Positions 27,112 to 36,245 of a stretch of DNA of 64,000 nt are shown here, piece by piece. Location of the stretch: NCBI RefSeq assembly GCF_001418085.1, contig NZ_LIQH01000021.1, forward strand, positions 62,001 through 126,000, in the 5' to 3' direction. The DNA is from Lacinutrix algicola. Its GTDB lineage: Bacteria > Bacteroidota > Bacteroidia > Flavobacteriales > Flavobacteriaceae. Every line of letters begins with the position of its first letter. Position 1 is the stretch's first letter. The position numbers and the translations under genes are program-made. The notes under the pieces are model-generated. The model was not told the DNA's origin. It saw only the letters and a list, made by a program, of their open reading frames with translations, and ran no database searches.

Positions 27112-27399
27112 TTATAATTTATTCAGAATAAAAATTAAAGCTACTAAAACAATAGCAATTAAAATACCTTTTGCAAAATCTTCTTTTTTCTTATTCAGAA
27201 AATAATAAAAAACAGGAAGGTTAAGTAAAACGCCAATACTTGCACGTTTGCCTAAAACATTTGTCGATAATATTCTATTAATTATTTCTTGAAAAGATAA
27301 ATCTAATTTTAAACCAATAAAAAAAGTGTAAATAGAAATACCAATAAAGGTTGTAACTATCCCAATAAGAAATCCAAAAATAATAGCTTTTTTATTCAT
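27112..27399 (-). CDS. small membrane protein between surE and lpxB
   Basis: 95 residues with three hydrophobic segments (about 4-28, 55-72 and 76-93). It overlaps the surE 3' end by 8 bp and lies 3 bp before lpxB. Its retention within this tight cluster, which I recall from other Flavobacteriaceae, suggests a conserved role, but no function is known. Confidence 0.75.
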   Translation of the reverse strand: MNKKAIIFGFLIGIVTTFIGISIYTFFIGLKLDLSFQEIINRILSTNVLGKRASIGVLLNLPVFYYFLNKKKEDFAKGILIAIVLVALIFILNKL

Positions 27400-28168
27400 T
27401 TAAGTTCCATGTATTTAACTGTTGTATGGCATGATGAGCGGTTAGATCGAATTGTACTGGAACAACAGAAATATAACCGTTTTCTAAAGCCCATTCGTCT
27501 GTATCTTCTCCTTTATCGTAATTTACAAATGTTCCTGTTAGCCAATAATAATCTTTGCCTTGAGGTGTTTTTCGTTTGTCGAACTTCTCTTTCCAATTGG
27601 CTTTCGCTTGTCGGCAAATTTTAATGCCTTTTAATTCCTTTTTATCTAGATTAGGAACGTTAACATTAAGTACAGTGCCTTCTGCTAAACCTTTATTTAA
27701 CACGTTTTCTGCAATCGTTTTTATATACTTTTTAGAATGCTCAAAATTTGCATTCCATTTGTAATCTAAAAGCGAAAATCCAATAGCAGGAATACCTTCA
27801 ATACCTGCTTCTATTGCGGCACTCATGGTTCCAGAATAAATTACATTTATTGAAGAGTTACTACCATGGTTTATGCCTGAAACTACTAAATCTGGACGTC
27901 TGTCTAAGATTTCGTTTACAGCTATTTTTACACAATCTGCTGGTGTTCCCGAACAACTGTAAGCATCGTAATCTCCATTTTCTACATGTATTTTTTCAAT
28001 ATGTAGAGTGGAGTCTAGAGTTATAGCGTGTCCCATTCCGCTTTGCGGACTATCTGGTGCAACAACAACAACGTCTCCTATGGTTTTCATTATTTTTACT
28101 AAAGTACGAATGCCTGGAGCAGTTATGCCATCGTCGTTTGTAACTAAAATTAGTGGTGTTTTTTTCAT
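27392..28168 (-). CDS. surE: 5'/3'-nucleotidase SurE
   Basis: 258 residues. The N-terminal metal site is ILVTNDDGITAPGI (Asp12, Asp13), with Ser43 in SPQSGMGHAIT and the SGINHGSN metal loop. SurE removes phosphate from nucleoside monophosphates and short polyphosphates in the cytoplasm. It is the first gene of the surE/small membrane protein/lpxB/NlpC operon. A degenerate palindromic repeat of the CATTCCTGCG family begins 8 bp before the ATG. Confidence 0.96.
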   Translation of the reverse strand: MKKTPLILVTNDDGITAPGIRTLVKIMKTIGDVVVVAPDSPQSGMGHAITLDSTLHIEKIHVENGDYDAYSCSGTPADCVKIAVNEILDRRPDLVVSGINHGSNSSINVIYSGTMSAAIEAGIEGIPAIGFSLLDYKWNANFEHSKKYIKTIAENVLNKGLAEGTVLNVNVPNLDKKELKGIKICRQAKANWKEKFDKRKTPQGKDYYWLTGTFVNYDKGEDTDEWALENGYISVVPVQFDLTAHHAIQQLNTWNLNE

Positions 28169-28176
28169 CTTATTGT

Positions 28177-28205
28177 TTCCGCGAAGGCGTTAATCTCTTT
28201 AATAA
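28177..28205. repeat. degenerate CATTCCTGCG-family palindromic repeat upstream of surE
   Basis: TTCCGCGAAGGCGTTAATCT, continued by CTTTAAT, matches the repeat at 37079-37111 at most positions (GCGAAGGC and AATCTCTT are shared). It lies 8 bp upstream of the surE start, the same distance as in thyA. Confidence 0.55.
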
Positions 28206-28446
28206 CGAGCTAAAATACATAATTTCTATAGTATTTCTCTAAATTTTGAGCTTTAACAAAAAATTAGTGCGCTTGCAGATACTTGGCACGGTTTTTTCTT
28301 TTATTTTAGTGGAAATTTTCCCTTAGCAGCGACTATAAAAAGATTAAGAAAACATATGAAACAAGCATGTTAAAAATGTTATTAATTGCGGTAACGATTA
28401 ATAGCCAATAGCATGTGACTTTCAGAAAAACAATAAATTCACACAC

Positions 28447-30588
28447 ATGAAAAGGAAATATAATATATTAATGCTAGTGCTTTTACTAGCCTTTGGCTCT
28501 TGTAGTTTTACAGCCAAAGTAGATGATGATCCAGATAAAGATAAACTCTTAGTCCAGATAATTACTTTAGCTTTAGAGCAATTGCATTTTGAACCTAAAG
28601 ATTTTAATGATGAATTTTCTAAAGAGGTTTATTCAACATATTTAAAACAAATAGATCCTTTAAAACGTTTCTTTTTAAAGAGCGATATTGAAGAGTTTGA
28701 AAAGTTTGAAACTGAAATTGATGACGAACTTAAAGTGTATGATATTACATTTTTTAATGTTACAAATGAACGTTTAGTGCAACGTATGGCTGAATCAAAA
28801 GCTTATTATAAAGAGGTGTTAGAAAAGCCTTTCGATTTTGATAGGGACGAAAATTTTGATACAGATTACGAAAATCACGAATATGTAAAGAGTAAGAAAA
28901 AACTAAAAGAACGTTGGAGACAATTGTTAAAATTTAGTACTATTTCTAATTACGATGAACTAATTAGAACTCAAGAGAGAGATACAGTTATTGCAGAAGG
29001 TGATGAGCCAAAAGTAAAGAAAACACTTAAAGAAATTGAGATTGAAGCACGTGCTGAAACCTTAAAAAATCTTGATGTGTATTATACAGATTACGTTGAA
29101 GATTTAGAACGTAAAGATTGGTTTGCAATGTACATTAACGCAATAGTAGAAGAATTCGATCCGCATACATCTTACTTTGCGCCTAGAGATAAAGACCGTT
29201 TCGACCAGCAAATGTCTGGAAAATTAGAAGGTATTGGAGCAAAACTTTCTAAAAGAATGGATTACACTAAAATTGTAGAAGTTATTTCTGGAGGTCCAGC
29301 ATGGAGAGGTAAAGACCTTGAGGTTGGTGATATTATTTTAAAAGTACGCCAAGAAGACGAAGAAAAAGCAGTTAGTATTGTTGGTATGCGCATAGACGAT
29401 GCTATACAATTAATAAAAGGACCTAAAGGAACTAATGTTTATTTAACACTTAAAAAAGTAGACGGTTCTATAGAGGATATTACAATTACCAGAGATATAG
29501 TAGAGTTAGAGGAAACTTATGCTAAATCATCTACTGTTATTAAAAACGACAAAAAATATGGAGTGATAAATCTTCCTAAATTTTATATCGATTTTACAGA
29601 TTATAAAAAACGTAATGCAGCATCCGATATTAAACAAGAAATAGAAAGATTAAAAGCCGAAGGTATGGAAGGTCTTGTTTTAGACCTTAGAAATAACGGA
29701 GGAGGATCTCTTAAAACGGTTGTAGATATAGCAGGTTTGTTTATTAAAGAAGGACCTATAGTACAAGTGCGCTCCACAAATGAACCAAAAGAAGTTTTAA
29801 AGGATACAGACGATTCTATTATTTGGGATGGACCTTTAGTTATTATGGTTAACGAATTATCTGCTTCAGCGTCAGAGATTTTAGCGGCAGCAATGCAAGA
29901 TTATAAGCGTGCTATTGTTATTGGAAGTAAGCAAACATATGGAAAAGGTACTGTTCAAAACATATTAGATTTAAACAGAATGGTGCGTAATAGTTCTCAT
30001 GGAGATTTAGGAGCTATTAAAATTACACGTCAGAAATTTTATAGAATTAATGGAGGGTCAACACAGTTAGAAGGTGTTAAGAGTGATGTTGTGGTTCCAG
30101 ACCGTTATAGTTTTATAGATATTGGAGAACGCGATCAACACAATCCATTACCATGGGATAAAATTGAAGCAGTAAAGTACGATTCTTGGAATAGCTATTT
30201 CGATTACAATACAACAATAAGTAATAGTAAAGAGCGTATGCAAAACAATGCGCAGCTTAAGCTTATCGAAGAAAATGCTAAGTGGATTAAAACGCAAATG
30301 GATGAGAATATTTATTCTTTAAATTATAAAAAATATAAAGCTGAATTAAAAGCAGACGAAGAAAAAGCAAAAGAGTTTGATGCTATTTCTGAATATAAAA
30401 CTAACTTAACATTCGAGTCTTTACCTTATGAAACTGCTCTTTTCGAAAAAGATACTATCTTAAAAGAGAAGCGTGTAAGATGGCACGAAAGCTTAAGTCA
30501 AGATGTTTATATTGAGGAGGCTTTAAATGTCATAGACGATTTAAAAATGACCTACGAAATTAAAAAAGTAGCAGCCATAAAAGATTAA
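28447..30588 (+). CDS. prc: tail-specific (Prc-type, S41) periplasmic protease
   Basis: 713 residues. A lipoprotein signal ends in AFGSC. A long helical N-terminal domain (about 35-230) is followed by a PDZ domain (about 240-345, EGIGAKLSKRMDYTKIVEV.. GGPAWRGKDLEVGDIIL). The S41 protease domain has Ser474 in ELSASASEI and Lys500 in TYGKGTVQ, the Ser-Lys dyad spacing of Prc plus one residue. A C-terminal DUF3340-like region follows. It degrades misfolded or tagged periplasmic proteins and matures envelope proteins. A TTG-started ABC permease gene follows after 6 bp. Confidence 0.94.
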   Translation: MKRKYNILMLVLLLAFGSCSFTAKVDDDPDKDKLLVQIITLALEQLHFEPKDFNDEFSKEVYSTYLKQIDPLKRFFLKSDIEEFEKFETEIDDELKVYDITFFNVTNERLVQRMAESKAYYKEVLEKPFDFDRDENFDTDYENHEYVKSKKKLKERWRQLLKFSTISNYDELIRTQERDTVIAEGDEPKVKKTLKEIEIEARAETLKNLDVYYTDYVEDLERKDWFAMYINAIVEEFDPHTSYFAPRDKDRFDQQMSGKLEGIGAKLSKRMDYTKIVEVISGGPAWRGKDLEVGDIILKVRQEDEEKAVSIVGMRIDDAIQLIKGPKGTNVYLTLKKVDGSIEDITITRDIVELEETYAKSSTVIKNDKKYGVINLPKFYIDFTDYKKRNAASDIKQEIERLKAEGMEGLVLDLRNNGGGSLKTVVDIAGLFIKEGPIVQVRSTNEPKEVLKDTDDSIIWDGPLVIMVNELSASASEILAAAMQDYKRAIVIGSKQTYGKGTVQNILDLNRMVRNSSHGDLGAIKITRQKFYRINGGSTQLEGVKSDVVVPDRYSFIDIGERDQHNPLPWDKIEAVKYDSWNSYFDYNTTISNSKERMQNNAQLKLIEENAKWIKTQMDENIYSLNYKKYKAELKADEEKAKEFDAISEYKTNLTFESLPYETALFEKDTILKEKRVRWHESLSQDVYIEEALNVIDDLKMTYEIKKVAAIKD

Positions 30589-30594
30589 AAAACA

Positions 30595-31689
30595 TTGAGT
30601 AACAAAGCAAACTCATTAAGTAAATTAGCGCTTCAAAAATTTAAAAAGAATTTTTGGGGCGTTTTTAGTTTCTATTTTATCCTATTCATTGGTGTTATTT
30701 CTGTGTTTGCCTATGTGTTTGCACCAGATAATTCTAGACACGCCAACCAAATGCATGTTTCTATACATTCTAAAGCACCAGGTTTTAGTGTCGAGATGTT
30801 AGTGTTGCCTTCTCAAATTAAAAATGAACAAGGTTTTATTGATAAATTGTTCTTCGGAAACATTAATACTGTAACCGAAATTCCAATTACACAATATAGT
30901 ATCTCGGGAAATACTATAAGTTATACCGAATATGCTTCCGATGGATTAAAAGGTGTTGAAAAAAACTATACTCTTGATGAAGATAATACCATTAATACAG
31001 AAACTTTAATTACTAAAAAAACATTCCATTTAGGTACCGACAAATATGGTAGAGATTTGCTTAGTCGTATTTTAGTAGGTGCACGTATTTCTTTCTTTAT
31101 AGGTTTTGTTGCTGTCTTTATTTCCTTGGTAATTGGAATATTTATGGGAAGTGTAGCAGGTTATTTTGGTGGTAAAATAGATGCGTTTATTATGTGGATA
31201 ATAAATGTAACTTGGTCTATACCAACCTTATTATTGGTTATCGCAATTACTTTGGCTTTAGGAAAAGGTTTCTGGCAAGTGTTTATTGCAGTAGGTTTAA
31301 CAATGTGGGTAGAAGTTGCTAGAGTAGTGCGAGGACAAATTATTAGTGCAAAAGAAATGCAATATGTTACTGCTGCTCGAGCTTTAGGTTTTAATAACTA
31401 CCGTATAATTACTAAGCATATTCTACCAAATATAATGGCTCCTGTAATTGTAATTTGTGCCGCTAATTTTGCTGCTGCAATATTAATAGAAAGCGGATTG
31501 AGTTTCCTAGGTATTGGTGCTCAACCGCCAATGGCAAGTTGGGGAGCAATGATAAAAGATCATTACAATTATATTATTCTAGGCAAGCCTTATTTAGCCA
31601 TCATTCCAGGCTTATGCATTATGTTTTTAGTTATGGCCTTTATGTTAATTGGTAATGCCTTACGCGACGCCTTAGATGTCAAGAATTAA
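30595..31689 (+). CDS. Dpp/Opp-type ABC transporter permease
   Basis: 364 residues with TTG as the start at 30595. The N-terminal sequence fits an oligopeptide permease (FKKNFWGVFSFYFILFIGVIS) and no nearer ATG does. It has one N-terminal membrane helix, an extracytoplasmic region of about 100 residues, then five helices with the transport EAA loop (EMQYVTAARALGFNNYRIITKHILPN) and the DppC-like end SFLGIGAQPPMASWGAMI. It would import peptides or related solutes with partners encoded elsewhere, since no ATPase, binding protein or second permease is adjacent. It is probably cotranscribed with prc. Confidence 0.9.
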   Translation: MSNKANSLSKLALQKFKKNFWGVFSFYFILFIGVISVFAYVFAPDNSRHANQMHVSIHSKAPGFSVEMLVLPSQIKNEQGFIDKLFFGNINTVTEIPITQYSISGNTISYTEYASDGLKGVEKNYTLDEDNTINTETLITKKTFHLGTDKYGRDLLSRILVGARISFFIGFVAVFISLVIGIFMGSVAGYFGGKIDAFIMWIINVTWSIPTLLLVIAITLALGKGFWQVFIAVGLTMWVEVARVVRGQIISAKEMQYVTAARALGFNNYRIITKHILPNIMAPVIVICAANFAAAILIESGLSFLGIGAQPPMASWGAMIKDHYNYIILGKPYLAIIPGLCIMFLVMAFMLIGNALRDALDVKN

Positions 31690-31730
31690 TTATAATAATC
31701 TCTTAATAGATTGCTTTAATAAAGTCGGAA

Positions 31731-32522
31731 TTAACAACCGCCTTTTGGTCCAAAAGTAAAAGCGAATTCTTGTTCAATAATTTCACCATTATTATTTTGT
31801 GCAGGTTCCCATTGTCCAGATATGTTACTTATTAATTCTATTAACTTTTTATCTAAAACCGGATAACCTGTAGTTCTATCTATTCTAACATGTTTAATAT
31901 TGCCTTCTTTGGTAATGGTAAAGTAGATTTTAGCAGGACGTATTTTTTTGTTGTCCAAGTCAGCTGTTTCTTCTTTAGTGTTTATAATTAGATAATTTAC
32001 TATAGCATCTTCTCCTTCAACGTATGTCGCCTCTTTCTCTGGAGTTACGGTATAATGAGGATTAAATTTCTTTTCTTCAGAAGTTAATGCATCAGTGTTT
32101 TTTTCTTGAAATAGTGTTTTCATAGAAAAGTTATTATTATAATCAAGAGATTTAAAAAGCGCTATTTGGGATTCATTTAATTTTTCTGAAGTTCCATAAG
32201 TACGTTTTTCTGTTTGTCTGTCGTTTTCAATAATAATTATTTCCGTAGAATTAACCTTCTCAATTTGCTCGTTTTCCTGATCGCGATTAAAAGGGAATAT
32301 AGTAGTAATATTTCTTAAATCTGTTTTACTAATAGCTTCAAATCTTGAACCTATTCCGTAATAGTATTCAGATTCTGCTTTTCCAGGATTCATGTTTTGG
32401 TTTGCTAATTCAAGTTGTGCGATGTCTTTTAATTCGATAGTGTTTTTACTAGGATTATTGCAACTAGTAAAACTGAAAGTGATTAAAATTGAAAGACTTA
32501 ATATGATGCTTTGATTTTTCAT
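31731..32522 (-). CDS. lipoprotein with C-terminal TonB-type domain
   Basis: 263 residues. A lipoprotein signal ends in SFTSC. A charged, mostly uncharacterised central region spans about 25-180. The last 80 residues (PAKIYFTITKEGNIKHVRIDRTTGYPVLDKKLIELISN) fit the TonB C-terminal fold. True TonB has a membrane anchor and Pro-rich linker; here a lipid anchor replaces them, so energy transduction is unlikely and a peptidoglycan or receptor-binding role is inferred. It is convergent with the permease gene and has its own promoter region. Confidence 0.75.
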   Translation of the reverse strand: MKNQSIILSLSILITFSFTSCNNPSKNTIELKDIAQLELANQNMNPGKAESEYYYGIGSRFEAISKTDLRNITTIFPFNRDQENEQIEKVNSTEIIIIENDRQTEKRTYGTSEKLNESQIALFKSLDYNNNFSMKTLFQEKNTDALTSEEKKFNPHYTVTPEKEATYVEGEDAIVNYLIINTKEETADLDNKKIRPAKIYFTITKEGNIKHVRIDRTTGYPVLDKKLIELISNISGQWEPAQNNNGEIIEQEFAFTFGPKGGC

Positions 32523-32698
32523 AATTATTATGTTTAAAGATTAATGTCTGTCAAATATATAGACAGGACAAGGCTTTACATGTACAACAAATGTCAAAAA
32601 AGTGCAAAACTTGTGTAAAACACTTTGTTTAATATAGGTGTAATTGAATCGTGCTATGTGTTTAACAAGGAATGTTTCTGTAATAAAAAAGAATAGGT

Positions 32699-33901
32699 TT
32701 ATTTTGAAAATACTATTTCTACACGACGGTTATCTTTAGAAATACTACTTTTTAGCTGTTCTTCACCCATGCCTTTTGTAGTAATTCTAGAGCTATTAAT
32801 ACCGTTAGAAATAAAGTAATCTCTAACAGTATTAGCTCTACTTAATGAGAGTTCTTTATTATAAGTATTTGTGCCGACAGCATCTGTATGGCCAATAATG
32901 TTAATGTTTATTTCTGATTTTTTTAGCAATGTTTTTGATATATCGTCCAATAATAAAAATGAATCCGCTCCTATTATTTTACTCGATGCAGTCTCAAAAT
33001 TAATTTGAAAATCTAAGGAAATTTCAGTTTTCAAATTATTTATAGTGTCTAATAATCCAGGTTTAGTTCCCGTGCTTTTTAAAGAATTAGCTTCTAAGAA
33101 TATAGCAGAATCGTATAATTGATCTCCAACATCGCTAATGCCTAGTTTAAAGTGGTATTTAACATTAGGAATTACTTTTGTTTTGGCGGTTAAAACAGTT
33201 GTAAAACCATCATATTGGATGCTTTTAGCGAGTTCGAAATGTTTTTCATTATTTTGAAGCGCTTCTATTGTTGAAATATTGTAGTTAAAATTTGCTATAT
33301 AATATTCTGAATTAACTTTCGGATTTATATGATCTACCGTAATAGGAGTGTTTACGTCTCCGTTTAATAATGCTATGTTTTTTGAAGTATTTGTATCTGT
33401 ATTTGTGACTAAAAAGATAAAAACATCGTTAACATTTTTAAATATGTATTCAGGATATTCTTCCGAAGCAAAGCAATATTTAAATTCAATTTCATCGGTT
33501 GCAGATATAAGGTCAAATTCGAATAAACTAGTATCGTAACAACCTTTATTATCTGCAATAACGTTAATGTCTTTATCGCTTTCAAAGTTTATTTTTGAAC
33601 TCTTTTTAGTGTCATCGTTTGGTCCTTCAGCATGTTCAGCAATTCCAGTACTCATAATAACGCCTTCTTTAAAAAAGGTGTTATAAAGTAAATTTGTTTT
33701 AAAAAGCCCAAATGTTTTTTTACCGCCTTTAATAGTAATATTGCTTACTATTATGTTTTCCGAATCTCCAAGTAAGCTATTCATTAATTGATTAGCATTA
33801 GAAATAGGGGATACTTTTAACTGTGCAAAACTAAGCTTACAAAGAATGAGAAGGATAAATAATATACTTCTAAAAAATAATTTCGATTTATTTTCTCTCA
33901 T
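32699..33901 (-). CDS. choice-of-anchor-L plus OmpA-domain envelope protein
   Basis: 400 residues with a signal peptide ending at KLSFAQ. Residues about 30-280 fit the choice-of-anchor L domain of Bacteroidota surface proteins (SNITIKGGKKTFGLF.., GVIMSTGIAEHAEGPND, FKYCFASEEYPEYI). The C-terminal part (about 295-400) is an OmpA-like peptidoglycan-binding domain (INFETASSKI, INIIGHTDAVGT, ELSLSRANTVRDYF, NRRVEIVFSK). Choice-of-anchor L is usually joined to type IX sorting domains, so this pairing ties it to peptidoglycan instead. The 5' end overlaps the DHFR gene 3' end by 14 bp. Confidence 0.85.
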   Translation of the reverse strand: MRENKSKLFFRSILFILLILCKLSFAQLKVSPISNANQLMNSLLGDSENIIVSNITIKGGKKTFGLFKTNLLYNTFFKEGVIMSTGIAEHAEGPNDDTKKSSKINFESDKDINVIADNKGCYDTSLFEFDLISATDEIEFKYCFASEEYPEYIFKNVNDVFIFLVTNTDTNTSKNIALLNGDVNTPITVDHINPKVNSEYYIANFNYNISTIEALQNNEKHFELAKSIQYDGFTTVLTAKTKVIPNVKYHFKLGISDVGDQLYDSAIFLEANSLKSTGTKPGLLDTINNLKTEISLDFQINFETASSKIIGADSFLLLDDISKTLLKKSEININIIGHTDAVGTNTYNKELSLSRANTVRDYFISNGINSSRITTKGMGEEQLKSSISKDNRRVEIVFSK

Positions 33902-34781
33902 AAGTCATAAACGAAAACGCATGGTTATGTTGCTCATCGTTATCATGTACTTTACTTGCTGTTTCTTTCCATTCTTCCATATTTATTTCTGGAAAAAAGG
34001 TATCTGCAGAAAACGTAGAATGTACTCTAGTTAATTCAATTTTAGTAGCAAAAGGCATGGCTTGCTTGTAAATTTCTCCACCTCCAATAATAAAAGGTTG
34101 AGTGTCACTGCGAGCAGCATCTATAGCATCTTCTATAGAGTTTACAACTAAAACGCCTTCGGGAACTTGATAGTTTTTTTGTCTAGAAATTACAATGTGG
34201 GTTCGGTTTGGTAACGGTTTTGGGAAACTTTCAAACGTTTTGCGGCCCATAATAATATGATGACCAGAAGTTAATGATTTAAAACGTTTAAGGTCATCGC
34301 GTAAGTGCCAGATAAGACCGTTGTCTTTTCCTATTTCGTTGTTCTCACCAGCAGCAACAATCATGGTTAAATTTTTAATAGATTTAATCGTGGTTGCTGT
34401 TTTCGTTTGCGCCTGAGGAGTAATTAAATTACTTTTTAACGATTCAATTTTATCTTGTTGTTTGGCTACTAGTTTTTCAATTTGTGCTTTTTCCCAGTCT
34501 TTACCCATAAACTTGTTAGTAATAAAAACATTAAAAGCATGATACAAAAAGAAGAATAACCAAGCGGAAATAGCAATTACAAACCAATCTAATCCAAGGA
34601 TTTTAAAGTCTTTTCCAATGCCTAAAACTGTATTTGCTAGAATTAAAAAAACAGCACCTATTAAGAAGATTACAAAGTGTATATATAATCCTTTTTTCTG
34701 TTTGATTCTACGTTGTGCATTTTCAATTAAGGCTAATTGATCTAAGTCTATTTGTGGCTTTTGTTTCTTTTTTCCGAACAT
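33888..34781 (-). CDS. 2TM domain fused to dihydrofolate reductase
   Basis: 297 residues. The N-terminal part is a 2TM domain (helices about 32-54 and 63-88), then a coiled linker (about 96-118). A complete DHFR begins near Met140 (MIVAAGENNEIGKDNGLIWH, acidic catalytic Asp163, MGRKTFESF, FIIGGGEIYKQ, ELTRVHSTF, F-S-F-M-TYERK end). DHFR makes tetrahydrofolate, the co-substrate regenerated after thymidylate synthase, whose gene is 1.5 kb away. An internal ATG at Met140 could also yield a soluble 158-residue DHFR. The membrane anchor is unusual; in related genomes the 2TM and DHFR genes are, as I recall, often separate. Confidence 0.88.
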   Translation of the reverse strand: MFGKKKQKPQIDLDQLALIENAQRRIKQKKGLYIHFVIFLIGAVFLILANTVLGIGKDFKILGLDWFVIAISAWLFFFLYHAFNVFITNKFMGKDWEKAQIEKLVAKQQDKIESLKSNLITPQAQTKTATTIKSIKNLTMIVAAGENNEIGKDNGLIWHLRDDLKRFKSLTSGHHIIMGRKTFESFPKPLPNRTHIVISRQKNYQVPEGVLVVNSIEDAIDAARSDTQPFIIGGGEIYKQAMPFATKIELTRVHSTFSADTFFPEINMEEWKETASKVHDNDEQHNHAFSFMTYERK

Positions 34782-35044
34782 AGTTTCTATTAAAAATGTA
34801 AAGTTAAAGTATTAATACTAATTTTTGTTTTTTATTTAAAGCGAAAACTTTTTCTTCTGATTGTTAGTGTTTTATGTAAAAATATAAGCTATTAAATTAC
34901 TAGAAAACGTATATTTTAATTATTGTATTCTAATAATATAACATTTCATTCTACTAATTTAATAATTCTTTATTAAATGTGTATTAAAGAGTTTGTTTCT
35001 AAAGTATAGTTATTTAATTTCATAAATCATAAAACATTAATAAT

Positions 35045-35341
35045 ATGGCTATTACAAAACAATTTTTAAAATCTAAACCAATATGTAAAGTAACATTTAC
35101 TGTACCGGCAGCAGATGCTAACGAAGTTAAAGTTGTTGGTAACTTTAACGAATGGAATCCTAAAGCGACTATATTGAAAAAGTTGAAAAATGGAACCTTT
35201 AAAGGAACTGTTAATTTAGAAAAAGATAAATCTTATGAGTTTAGATACTTAGTAGACGGACAGTGGAAAAATGACGAGAAGCCCGATGCTTTTGCTTGGA
35301 ATGATTATGCTGCAGATAAGAATAGTGTAATTAACTTATAG
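35045..35341 (+). CDS. stand-alone isoamylase N-terminal (CBM48) domain protein
   Basis: 98 residues, made only of an early-set domain as found at the start of glycogen-branching enzymes and in AMPK beta. EVKVVGNFNEWNPKATILKK contains the NFNxW motif and YEFRYLVDGQWKNDEKPDAFAWNDYAADKNSVINL completes it. Such domains bind alpha-glucans. It has no catalytic partner, so a regulatory or glycogen-binding role is inferred. It is preceded by 263 bp without genes and followed by a terminator. Confidence 0.9.
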   Translation: MAITKQFLKSKPICKVTFTVPAADANEVKVVGNFNEWNPKATILKKLKNGTFKGTVNLEKDKSYEFRYLVDGQWKNDEKPDAFAWNDYAADKNSVINL

Positions 35342-35360
35342 TTTAAACCACTATTTTAAA

Positions 35361-35396
35361 CAAAAAAGAGCTTTCTAACGAAAGTTCTTTTTGTTT
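35361..35396. terminator. terminator between the CBM48 gene and the TonB-C gene
   Basis: AAAAAAGAGCTTTC pairs with GAAAGTTCTTTTT (one G-T pair) around TAAC, flanked by A and T runs. It can end transcripts from both convergent genes. Confidence 0.75.
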
Positions 35397-35399
35397 GAT

Positions 35400-36242
35400 C
35401 TAGAAATAAATGGTCATTAAAACACTAATAGGAACTTCAACCGGTTTGCCATTTTTAAAGCCAGGAGCTTTTAGTTTAGGTAATCGTTTTGCAACTCTTA
35501 TAGCTTCGGCAGCCATCACTTTATGATGTGCTTTGGCTGTTATATCTTTTATTTTACCCTTTTTGTCTATTATAAAATCAAGTTGAAATTTAGTAGATTT
35601 CTCAAGAGGAAAAAGCTTATCTGCCAATTCCATATTTACGCTCATTTTTATAAAATCCACTATTTTTTGTGTAGTGCATTCACGTTGACTATTAAGTCCT
35701 AAGCTTTCATCGCAACGTTTGTGAATAGGAAAAGAGTCTAGATCTTTTGCGCTATTTTCACTGCTAAGATTCGTTTTCTTTTTATTCTTAATGTTAAAGG
35801 TGATTGGTAGTGAAAAAGTAACTTTAACAGGTTTTCCTAGTTGCATTCCTGGTTGAGTAAAAGTTGGTATTAAATTAATAACACGTCTAGCCTCTTTTTC
35901 TATTTTAGGATGTGGTCCTCTAATTTTAATATTAGTAACGGTTCCATCGATGTCTATGGTAAATTGACTATAAATTTTAACTTTAAAATCTTGGAGACCT
36001 AATCCGTCACCAATATTAGCATTGAAATAGTTTAAAACATGCTTGTTTACGGCATCACTCATGCATTTTTTTAGAGCAGAGTTAGTTGATTTTTTATCAC
36101 AGCCTTTATATATAGGAACATGTTCTATAACATTAAAATCTACTATGCCTTCTTCACGGTCTAAACTTTTAGAACTTATGTCTTGAGAAAATACAATGTG
36201 AGTAAGACTAATAAATAAAAGAATTAAAATACTATTTTTCAT
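35400..36242 (-). CDS. secreted protein with two TonB-C-like repeats
   Basis: 280 residues with a signal peptide (MKNSILILLFISLTHIVFSQ). Two units of about 110 residues repeat: each starts with a Cys pair (YKGCDKK..LKKCM; HKRCDES..RECT), has a Gly- or Lys-linked strand (SQFTIDIDGTVTNIKIRG; LDFIIDKKGKIKDITAKA) and ends with a GKPVKV or GKPVEV strand. The second half of each resembles the TonB C-terminal fold. The Cys residues may form disulfides. It lies 3 bp after thyA, so it is co-transcribed despite an unrelated role. Function unknown. Confidence 0.72.
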   Translation of the reverse strand: MKNSILILLFISLTHIVFSQDISSKSLDREEGIVDFNVIEHVPIYKGCDKKSTNSALKKCMSDAVNKHVLNYFNANIGDGLGLQDFKVKIYSQFTIDIDGTVTNIKIRGPHPKIEKEARRVINLIPTFTQPGMQLGKPVKVTFSLPITFNIKNKKKTNLSSENSAKDLDSFPIHKRCDESLGLNSQRECTTQKIVDFIKMSVNMELADKLFPLEKSTKFQLDFIIDKKGKIKDITAKAHHKVMAAEAIRVAKRLPKLKAPGFKNGKPVEVPISVLMTIYF

Positions 36243-36245
36243 AAG

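Noticed and set aside
28284-28299. TGGCACGGTTTTTTC before prc, close to a sigma-54 promoter
   Set aside because: The -12 part is TTTC instead of TTGC and no ACGG/CCGT dyads are seen upstream; a single such match is expected by chance in AT-rich DNA.
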